Shown here: positions 5,646 through 9,963 of the stretch, one piece after another
How positions within the stretch are numbered: position 1 is the first letter of the stretch
Layout: the number at the start of each line of letters is the position of its first letter
Assembly (NCBI GenBank): GCA_002725445.1
Contig: PBPD01000152.1
Span: forward strand, 1-9,963
DNA: 9,963 nucleotides
Direction of reading: 5' to 3'
Source of the DNA: Rickettsiales bacterium
GTDB taxonomy: Bacteria; Pseudomonadota; Alphaproteobacteria; Rickettsiales; UBA3002
Notes under the pieces: model-generated
What the model was told of the DNA's origin: nothing
The model's input: only the letters and a program-made list of their open reading frames with translations
Database searches by the model: none
Program-made: the position numbers and the translations under genes

Positions 5646-6209
5646 CTAGTCTGCGAAAGCCTGTGCAATAAAGGGCTGCGCCATTTCACCAGCTTTTTTA
5701 TGTGCGTCGCTCTGCCCGCACACATGCGCTTCCACAATCGCGCCTTCCATCAGCAGATTCAGCTGTTCGGCCAGCCGTTCGGGCTGCTTAGCGCCAGCGG
5801 CTTCGGCGATGCTGCGCACATAATCCACTATCATGCGCTTATGCTCGCGGCAGGCAATGTGGCACGGGTCGTCATGGCTCGGAAACTCTGCCGACGCATT
5901 AATGAACATGCAGCCCGAAAACCCTTTCGAGCGAAACCACTCGCCCAGCGCGTCAAACAGCGCATCCAGCTGCGCGCGGGGGTCTTTGCTGCGCGCCTGC
6001 ACCGCACGCACCAGCCAGTTGCGAAACAGCTCATCGCGCCGCCGCAACGCGGCCAGCACCAGCTCGTCCTTCGAGCGAAAATGATGGTAGAGCGTTTTTT
6101 TCGACACGCCCGCCGTCTGAATAATCTTGTCGACCCCCGTCGCATGGAAGCCTTGCGCATAAAATAATTCCAGCGCCGTGTTCACAATTTGTTCGCGTTT
6201 GGCATTCAT
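5646..6209 (-). CDS. TetR/AcrR family transcriptional regulator
   Basis: The product has 187 residues. The N-terminal DNA-binding domain begins REQIVNTALELFYAQGFHAT; the helix-turn-helix spans about residues 24-46 with the family hallmark GVSKKTLYHHFRSKDELV. The C-terminal ligand domain has the subgroup pattern GCMFINASAEFP (residues 99-110), AGAKQPERLAEQL and LLMEGAIVEAHV. There are four cysteines (C100, C116, C120, C164). The start is the ATG at 6207-6209, four bases after GAGGTGG. The gene is divergent from a DUF1348 gene and a carboxymuconolactone decarboxylase gene, the usual arrangement of a local repressor. One candidate operator lies between its own -35 and -10, the other behind the -35 of the divergent operon, so autoregulation and repression of the neighbours are likely. 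The inducer is unknown. Confidence 0.95.
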   Translation of the reverse strand: MNAKREQIVNTALELFYAQGFHATGVDKIIQTAGVSKKTLYHHFRSKDELVLAALRRRDELFRNWLVRAVQARSKDPRAQLDALFDALGEWFRSKGFSGCMFINASAEFPSHDDPCHIACREHKRMIVDYVRSIAEAAGAKQPERLAEQLNLLMEGAIVEAHVCGQSDAHKKAGEMAQPFIAQAFAD

Positions 6210-6230
6210 AGCGCCACCTCTTTTCGTATT

Positions 6231-6260
6231 ATTATATACCTATCTGTTTACTATATACAA
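6231..6260 (-). promoter_or_regulatory. Promoter of the TetR-family gene
   Basis: On the minus strand TTGTAT (6255-6260) and a consensus TATAAT (6231-6236) are separated by 18 bases, placing the transcript start about 12-15 bases before the ribosome site. The spacer is occupied by the weaker operator copy. Confidence 0.7.
6233..6252. promoter_or_regulatory. Second, degenerate copy of the TetR-type operator
   Basis: This 20-base site matches the palindrome at 6365-6384 at 14 of 20 positions, keeping TATACC and GTTTAC at the same spacing. It lies over the spacer and -10 of the regulator's own promoter, as expected for autorepression. Confidence 0.55.
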
Positions 6261-6356
6261 AAAAATTACGCAATAAAAATCGGCTAAAACGCGCATATTG
6301 CCTACATTTTACACCAATCATCGCCGCCTTACCCATCTGCCATTACAACTTTTTTA

Positions 6357-6385
6357 TTGACTATGGTATACCGTTCGGTTTACCA
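6357..6385 (+). promoter_or_regulatory. Probable promoter of the DUF1348-decarboxylase operon
   Basis: TTGACT (6357-6362) is a good -35. A weak -10 around 6379-6385 (TTTACC) would fall inside the palindrome that starts three bases after the -35. A protein bound there would cover the promoter. Confidence 0.4.
6365..6384. promoter_or_regulatory. TetR-type operator, 20-bp palindrome
   Basis: The site fits GGTANACCGNNCGGTNTACC: 16 of 20 positions are symmetric, in a pattern of four-base blocks around a two-base centre. It lies in the divergent region between the TetR-family gene and the operon it faces. A third half-site GGTTTAC occurs at 6408-6414. The length and symmetry fit a TetR-family dimer site. 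Confidence 0.7.
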
Positions 6386-6436
6386 ATGAATGCAAGGGAA
6401 ACAGATTGGTTTACTTTAACAACAAGGATACGACGA

Positions 6437-6847
6437 ATGAGCAAGCCCCTTATACCACCCTTCACCTTCACCACGGCCAAGGCCAAGGTGCAAAAAGGCG
6501 AAGATTTATGGAACACACGCGACCCGCACCAGATCGCCCTCGCCTACACCGAGGACACCACCTGGCGCAATCGCAACGAGTTTTTGCATGGCCGCGACGC
6601 CGTCATCGCGTTTCTCACCCGCAAGTGGCACCGCGAGCTGAACTACCGCCTGCGCAAAAAACTCTTCACCTTTGCCGACAACCGCATCGCCGTGCATTTC
6701 ACCTATGAATACCACGACGATAACGGCCAATGGTATCGCGCCTATGGCAACGAACACTGGGATTTCGACGAGCACGGGCTGATGCGCACCCGCGACGCCA
6801 GCATCAACGAACTCCCGATCACCGAAGTCGAACGACTGATTTTCTAA
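6437..6847 (+). CDS. DUF1348 family protein (NTF2/SnoaL-like fold)
   Basis: The product has 136 residues and matches DUF1348 almost end to end: MSKPLIPPFTFTTA, EDLWNTRDPHQIALAYTED, WRNRNEFLHGRDAVIAFLTR, KWHRELNYRL, RIAVHFTYEYHDDNGQWYRA, YGNEHWDFDEHGLMRTRDAS and INELPI. The family has a nuclear transport factor 2-like cone fold; its members are soluble and their reaction is not established. The start is the ATG at 6437, eight bases after AAGGA (6424-6428) and where the family sequence begins. An in-frame ATG at 6386 would add 17 residues unlike the family and lies inside the promoter region. It is the first gene of a two-gene operon with a decarboxylase-family gene 39 bases downstream, under the divergent TetR regulator. 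The context suggests oxidative or xenobiotic stress. Confidence 0.93.
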   Translation: MSKPLIPPFTFTTAKAKVQKGEDLWNTRDPHQIALAYTEDTTWRNRNEFLHGRDAVIAFLTRKWHRELNYRLRKKLFTFADNRIAVHFTYEYHDDNGQWYRAYGNEHWDFDEHGLMRTRDASINELPITEVERLIF

Positions 6848-6886
6848 CCAACCATTTTTTTTCATTTAACCGAAAGGAAACACACC

Positions 6887-7456
6887 ATGACTAACTTCAC
6901 ACAACACACCATCGACTCCGCACCACAAGCGGCAAAAGCAGGCCTGCAAGGCGCTCAAAAAGCATTGGGCTTCGTCCCTAACCTGTTTGCCACCATGGCC
7001 GAAGCACCTGTGTCGCTGGAAGCCTATAATGTTGGCACAACCATCTTCGAAAAATCGTCGCTCAATCCGGTCGAACAGCAGGTGGTGCTGCTCACCGCGA
7101 GCATCGAAAACAACTGCGAATATTGCGTGGCCGCCCACTCGGTGATTGCCAAAAACATGGTGAAAGCCGACCCTGCCATTGTCGACGCATTGCGCAACGG
7201 CAGCGCCCTGCCCGATGCCAAACTGCAAGCTTTGTCGGACTTCACCCAAACCGTCATCGCAGAGCGTGGCTTTGTGGCGGATCAGGCGGTTGAGGCGTTT
7301 TTGAATGCGGGCTACACCAAGGCCAACGTGCTGGAAGTTGTGGTAGGCGTCGCGCTAAAAACCATTTCCACCTACACCAACCATCTGGCCAACACACCGC
7401 TGGATGCAGCCTTCGCGCCCGAAACCTGGAGCGCGTCGACCTGCAAGGTTGCGTAA
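6887..7456 (+). CDS. Carboxymuconolactone decarboxylase family (AhpD-like) protein
   Basis: The product has 189 residues and the all-helical CMD/AhpD fold. The active-site signature is ENNCEYCVAAHS, with C77, C80 and H84 forming the C-x-x-C-x-x-x-H redox motif of AhpD-like peroxidase partners. The segments LGFVPNLFATMAEAP before it and ALKTISTYTNHLANTPLDAAF after it are typical of the family. With a complete CxxC it is more likely a thiol peroxidase or redox partner than a true carboxymuconolactone decarboxylase; the substrate is unknown. The ATG at 6887 follows AAAGGAAA (6873-6880). It is the second and last gene of the operon headed by the DUF1348 gene and ends before a strong terminator. 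Regulation by the divergent TetR protein is likely from the shared palindrome region. Confidence 0.94.
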   Translation: MTNFTQHTIDSAPQAAKAGLQGAQKALGFVPNLFATMAEAPVSLEAYNVGTTIFEKSSLNPVEQQVVLLTASIENNCEYCVAAHSVIAKNMVKADPAIVDALRNGSALPDAKLQALSDFTQTVIAERGFVADQAVEAFLNAGYTKANVLEVVVGVALKTISTYTNHLANTPLDAAFAPETWSASTCKVA

Positions 7457-7483
7457 ACACACCACACTACCGGTTCATCACTT

Positions 7484-7516
7484 GCCGCCTCTGCCTTGGC
7501 CGGGGCGGCTTTTTTT
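7484..7516 (+). terminator. Intrinsic terminator of the DUF1348-decarboxylase operon
   Basis: GCCGCC (7484-7489) pairs with GGCGGC (7504-7509), with part of the 14-base loop able to pair as well, followed by seven T residues (7510-7516). Confidence 0.88.
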
Positions 7517-7582
7517 CTGCTGCCTTATGTGTGAGGCGATACTCACCTTGACTCGTCCTGCAGAAAAATTATATTTCACAAT

Positions 7583-7918
7583 ATGTTTTTGTCAGGTTCT
7601 TTGCTCAGCTTTATTAACGGAAAATACGACTTTTATAAGTCTTTTTTATACTTTTGCCTGTGCCCGATGCTGTTTATTTTAATAGCCAGTGTTTTTCTGA
7701 AAACAGCAATTCTAATCACCTTTTACTTTCTACTCATCTCTCCCATTTCTTGTTATTACCTATATCAAAACTCAACAAATACACGGGCAGAAAGTATCTT
7801 TGATGGCGCGCCTGATATTCGCAAATATTTTTGCTTATCCGTGTACTTCTTGTTCTCTCTAATTATGTTTCTGTTTGTGGCATATGGTGGTTATCTGTAT
7901 GTGGCTCGCATGCTATAA
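7583..7918 (+). CDS. Small hydrophobic membrane protein of unknown function
   Basis: A 111-residue frame with about three membrane helices (near residues 20-39, 41-60 and 84-108) and a short polar loop, NSTNTRAESIFDGAPDIRK. It is unlike any family I recognise. The sequence is AT-rich like the accessory block that begins here and unlike the operon before the terminator. There is no ribosome site before the ATG at 7583, and no other start in frame back to a stop at 7532-7534, so expression is uncertain. It could be the remains of a longer gene or an alternative small membrane protein of the same system as its neighbours. It converges with the minus-strand operon, 49 bases away. Confidence 0.5.
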   Translation: MFLSGSLLSFINGKYDFYKSFLYFCLCPMLFILIASVFLKTAILITFYFLLISPISCYYLYQNSTNTRAESIFDGAPDIRKYFCLSVYFLFSLIMFLFVAYGGYLYVARML

Positions 7919-7927
7919 ATGCATGCG
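7907..7927. repeat. Perfect 7-bp inverted repeat between converging genes
   Basis: CGCATGC (7907-7913) and GCATGCG (7921-7927) flank TATAAAT, which holds the TAA stop of the plus-strand gene. No T run follows on either strand, so it is not a standard terminator, though it could protect both transcript ends. Confidence 0.5.
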
Positions 7928-7967
7928 TGTGGCGGGTCGAGCAGGTTCGGGATTGCTTAATAATTAG

Positions 7968-8456
7968 TCACTTCACTTCTTCCTTTATATTTTTACAGGG
8001 AAAGGCGCTTCGAATAAAAGGCCAGAAACTATATGGATACTCTCCCCCCTTAAATTCCGCTTTCTCTTCCGTTTTTTCTAAAAGGATTCTCGCCGTTACG
8101 TACTCGATTGGCTTATTTTCGGCTTGCGCTATCTCAAATGGCAAACAGATAATTTGAGTAATATCTTGCGCCATTTCGCATTTTATCGGGTCTCCTGTTT
8201 TAGATTGAATATCAGCCGGCGACTGGGAGCCGATTGCAAACTTGATTTCGTATAATGGGCCATAAGCAATCATATTTATTCTTGCGGCGCATGGTGTTTG
8301 TAAAAAAGCACTCATATCTGAATCAGCGACTGTAAGCGCAGCAGCGCAATCTTTTCTGATGTCATGTAAGCTTGGGTAGTGCCAAGCAGAGGCACACCAA
8401 GCTGATGCTGGCATTAGAAGGATTATTACGTAGACACATTTCTTAACAATAAACAT
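7968..8456 (-). CDS. Rap1a/Tai4-like periplasmic immunity-type protein
   Basis: The product has 162 residues. Residues 1-24 form a Sec signal peptide (MFIVKKCVYVIILLMPASAW, with ASA before the expected cut at residue 24). The mature part has five cysteines (C37, C56, C93, C104, C154). Their context resembles the Rap1a/Tai4 immunity fold: DIRKDC and AFLQTPCAARI early, IICLP in the middle, then NKPIEYVTARILLEK, and SAFPC near the end. Members of this fold bind and inhibit type VI secretion amidase effectors of the Ssp/Tae4 kind in the periplasm, protecting the cell and its kin. No amidase effector is visible here. The ATG at 8454-8456 lies inside the end of the upstream gene (14-base overlap, other frame), so the two are translationally coupled. 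The family call rests on the cysteine pattern read by eye. Confidence 0.68.
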   Translation of the reverse strand: MFIVKKCVYVIILLMPASAWCASAWHYPSLHDIRKDCAAALTVADSDMSAFLQTPCAARINMIAYGPLYEIKFAIGSQSPADIQSKTGDPIKCEMAQDITQIICLPFEIAQAENKPIEYVTARILLEKTEEKAEFKGGEYPYSFWPFIRSAFPCKNIKEEVK

Positions 8457-8772
8457 TTACAGCGCCTTTATAAAGAGTTGCAGGAACAGCCTTGTCAGAT
8501 CCTACTGCCAGTACTTTTGAAATTTCATCAAATTCATATGCAAAAGGTAACGCACCGGTTTGCGCATAATCAGAAAGCAAATAATTCGCGGCAAACGCGA
8601 TCCCTCCGGCAGAACCCGAGAACATCGAGATATGTCCTTCAAGATTAGCGGCCGGCGTTGCTGTGGCCTCAAACGTTTGAATATAAAATTGGCCGCGATC
8701 ATAAATATTATACGTTGAGTCTGTATTGGCTAATTCCGCGTTAATTGCCTGAATATCGGCTGCTTGTGTCAT
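8443..8772 (-). CDS. 109-residue Gly/Ala-rich protein of unknown function, middle gene of the operon
   Basis: The product has 109 residues, no signal peptide and no membrane helix. A helical N-terminus (MTQAADIQAINAELANTDST) is followed by strand-like segments: GQFYIQTFEATA, GHISMFSGSAGGIAFAANYL, LPFAYEFDEISKVLAVGS and TLYKGAVNVY, with a Cys as last residue. The glycine-rich S-G-S-A-G-G-I-A-F core followed by a strand faintly resembles the compact VapA-type beta barrel of Rhodococcus virulence proteins, but I would not name it so without a search. The start at 8770-8772 follows AGGGACGGG in the 14-base gap after the upstream gene. The stop overlaps the Rap1a-like gene. A gene coupled to an immunity-type protein could be its toxin or a second immunity protein; nothing in the sequence decides. 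Confidence 0.72.
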   Translation of the reverse strand: MTQAADIQAINAELANTDSTYNIYDRGQFYIQTFEATATPAANLEGHISMFSGSAGGIAFAANYLLSDYAQTGALPFAYEFDEISKVLAVGSDKAVPATLYKGAVNVYC

Positions 8773-8786
8773 GACTCATCCCGTCC

Positions 8787-9446
8787 CTAATTTTGAATAA
8801 ATTCATCAATTAATAATTTGCTATTGGCTTCAATGATCTCCCAATCCATTAACCATTCTTTTTTAAAGCTATAGGTAACAAAAACGCCTTTATAAAAGGT
8901 ATGACCCTGCAACATTCTGCATCCTTTTGAATGGACACATTGAATATAGCTTTTTAAAGGGGACTGATTTTTGGGATAAAGGGTATAGGATCCCACCGGA
9001 TAGTTGACATGCGGTGAAATATAAACCTCAAAGCCTTGGTGCTCTGCTATCAAATCTTCTGCGGAAACAGCTAGTCGACTATCTAAAAACACACTTCTTG
9101 AACTAGAAATATTGCTTGCATCAAAAGCTCGCTTTAGCGTTAGTCTTATTCCATCATCTGCTTGGTCTGGATTATCAACACGCGAAGGCCAATTGGGAGC
9201 CAGAGAATCTTTTAAAAATTGAATCTTTATCAGGGAATAATTCCCATCATGATCTTCGATAGCATTATTAGCCTGAGAAAAATACTCACATGGAATATCT
9301 AAGCGAATCGGCTCAACGTTTGGGTCATCATGCACTAAATTTACATTGACGATGCGACCGCCATCGCAGTCATAGGCAAATGAATGGAAGGCATAATAGG
9401 CCACGCCCAGCAGCACTATTACTAAAGCAAAATAACGGATATTCAT
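8787..9446 (-). CDS. Membrane-anchored extracytoplasmic protein of unknown function, first gene of the operon
   Basis: The product has 219 residues. One N-terminal hydrophobic segment (NIRYFALVIVLLGVAYYAF) acts as signal anchor or uncleaved signal. The rest is outside the cytoplasm and contains four cysteines (C27, C53, C170, C176), enough for two disulfides. The C-terminal part, with GCRMLQGHTFYKGVFVTYSF then an amphipathic W-x-x-I helix up to DEFIQN, is of the type seen in small envelope proteins near secretion effectors, but no family can be named. The chosen start is the ATG at 9444-9446, eight bases after GGAGG (9455-9459), the same spacing as in the array genes. An ATG two codons earlier is only two bases from GGAGG. 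The leader is a diverged copy of the 80-bp repeat. It heads a three-gene operon with a 14-base gap to the next gene. Confidence 0.8.
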   Translation of the reverse strand: MNIRYFALVIVLLGVAYYAFHSFAYDCDGGRIVNVNLVHDDPNVEPIRLDIPCEYFSQANNAIEDHDGNYSLIKIQFLKDSLAPNWPSRVDNPDQADDGIRLTLKRAFDASNISSSRSVFLDSRLAVSAEDLIAEHQGFEVYISPHVNYPVGSYTLYPKNQSPLKSYIQCVHSKGCRMLQGHTFYKGVFVTYSFKKEWLMDWEIIEANSKLLIDEFIQN

Positions 9447-9493
9447 CCCCATCGCCTCCTAGCTGGCGTTTATGTGTTCAGTTCTGCTGTGTT
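9444..9493 (-). repeat. Diverged fourth copy of the leader repeat (copy D)
   Basis: Aligned by hand with copy A, it agrees at 18 of the first 20 and 25 of the first 32 positions. With one gap the match extends through TTCTGC. The GGAGG, the eight-base spacing and the ATG are kept; the GAACGTTC palindrome and the CTGCCC hairpin are lost. Confidence 0.6.
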
Positions 9494-9547
9494 GTCTCGA
9501 GATCGGTTGTTTTTATTGAATATAACCTAGCGGTGACACGCCACCCC

Positions 9548-9565
9548 GTCCACTTATAAGTGTAC
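9548..9565. promoter_or_regulatory. Palindrome centred on CACTTATAAGTG
   Basis: The 12-base core (9551-9562) is a perfect palindrome, and two of the three flanking positions on each side also pair (16 of 18 positions). It lies 102 bases before the start of the minus-strand operon, in a 217-base gap between that gene and the tRNA. An operator is possible. No convincing sigma-70 promoter for the operon was found in the gap; the best -10-like TATATT (9519-9524, minus strand) has no good -35. Confidence 0.4.
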
Positions 9566-9670
9566 GATAGCCGCGCATAAACAACCTCACGCCGCATGAA
9601 ACAATCAACACAAAGCCACCGAATTTGTTAACTTTTTTTGGACTTTACTGGATGAGTTTGGAAGAGATTT

Positions 9671-9745
9671 TGGCGACCCCTACGGGACTCGAACCCGTGT
9701 TTCCACCGTGAAAGGGTGGCGTCCTAACCACTAGACGAAGGGGTC
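9671..9745 (-). tRNA. tRNA-Glu (anticodon UUC)
   Basis: The full cloverleaf is visible on the minus strand: acceptor GACCCCT with AGGGGTC, a D-arm containing AGTGGTTAGGAC, anticodon stem CCACC/GGTGG around CTTTCAC (anticodon UUC at 9710-9712), T-arm ACGGG TTCGAGT CCCGT, discriminator G and an encoded CCA (9671-9673). It reads GAA and GAG codons. A promoter lies directly upstream. The gene stands alone, and no clear hairpin terminator is seen downstream. Confidence 0.97.
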
Positions 9746-9765
9746 TTGTGTAACAAGAGGCGCTA

Positions 9766-9794
9766 GATACACCATTTTGCGGGGGATAAGTCAA
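9766..9794 (-). promoter_or_regulatory. Promoter of tRNA-Glu
   Basis: On the minus strand TTGACT (9789-9794) and TGTATC (9766-9771) are 17 bases apart, putting the transcript start some 12-15 bases before the mature tRNA end. A GC-rich patch between -10 and the tRNA (GCGCC) would fit a stringent-type discriminator. Confidence 0.65.
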
Positions 9795-9799
9795 CAAAA

Positions 9800-9963
9800 A
9801 ATCTACAGAGGCGGGCAGTTTTCTGATGTCCGCCAGCATGCCCCAGCGCGCAGCTCGCGCCAGCCCATTCATTTATGGTGCAAAACCGCCCTCAGCCGCC
9901 GCACTGGCCATGACAAAGCTTTGTGAAGTTTGTGTGACAGCGCCTTGTCTCTGCTTGCGCCTA
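9800..9963. other. Right-edge stretch, no supported gene
   Basis: Two minus-strand frames are open from the window edge to stops at 9873-9875 (29 codons, ending EGGFAP) and 9869-9871 (30 codons, ending LRAVLHHK). Either could be the end of a gene transcribed toward the tRNA; neither is long enough to judge. A perfect 12-base palindrome ACAAAGCTTTGT lies at 9913-9924. Confidence 0.3.

Noticed and set aside
5700..6167. Plus-strand frame opposite the TetR-family gene
   Set aside because: It mirrors the regulator gene, which has an unmistakable helix-turn-helix, ribosome site and promoter on the other strand.
6386..6436. ATG at 6386 as the start of the DUF1348 gene
   Set aside because: It overlaps the promoter and operator region, has no ribosome site, and adds 17 residues before the point where the family sequence begins.
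9671..9745. tRNA-Glu end as an attachment site for the neighbouring AT-rich block
   Set aside because: No second copy of the tRNA 3' end was found in the window; only short chance matches to GGCGACC occur in the large gene.
9645..9872. 75-residue frame across the tRNA
   Set aside because: It runs through the tRNA gene on the same strand and has no ribosome site.

Overview
The window reads as chromosome of a Gram-negative, probably proteobacterial (perhaps alphaproteobacterial) species. Its conserved genes have GC-rich third positions, good Shine-Dalgarno sites and short GC-rich intrinsic terminators, and there is a tRNA-Glu gene with an encoded CCA. Several predicted products are exported or membrane proteins, including a Rap1a/Tai4-like periplasmic immunity-type protein. 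No transposase, integrase, CRISPR array or rRNA is visible. The species cannot be named from the sequence.

The layout alternates host-like and AT-rich blocks. The host-like left block (1-3628) holds the end of a PfpI/DJ-1 family protein, a DUF2177 membrane protein, a 59-residue KGG-motif small protein, and a 714-residue beta-rich protein of unknown function, all on the plus strand. The first AT-rich block (about 3640-5590) lies on the minus strand. It holds three tandem paralogous genes for small two-helix membrane proteins, each preceded by a nearly identical 80-bp repeat that starts at the stop codon of the sequence before it and ends on a GGAGG ribosome site plus ATG. The second host-like block (5646-7516) is a TetR regulator divergent from a DUF1348 gene and a carboxymuconolactone decarboxylase (AhpD-like) gene. 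A near-perfect 20-bp palindrome and a second, weaker copy lie in the divergent promoter region.

The second AT-rich block (about 7540-9500) holds a small plus-strand membrane protein and a tight three-gene minus-strand operon. In order of transcription the operon encodes a membrane-anchored extracytoplasmic protein, a 109-residue glycine/alanine-rich protein, and the Rap1a/Tai4-like protein. The leader of this operon is a diverged fourth copy of the 80-bp repeat, which links the two AT-rich blocks. The right end carries tRNA-Glu(UUC) with its own promoter.

The most interesting reading is that the two AT-rich blocks belong to one accessory system of small envelope proteins. Each repeat supplies the ribosome site and start, and in two genes also the first 34 codons. 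The rest of each protein varies. Together with the Rap1a-like gene this suggests an immunity-type or otherwise variable envelope-protein locus shaped by recombination at the repeats. The family resemblances come from reading the translations; no database search was possible.
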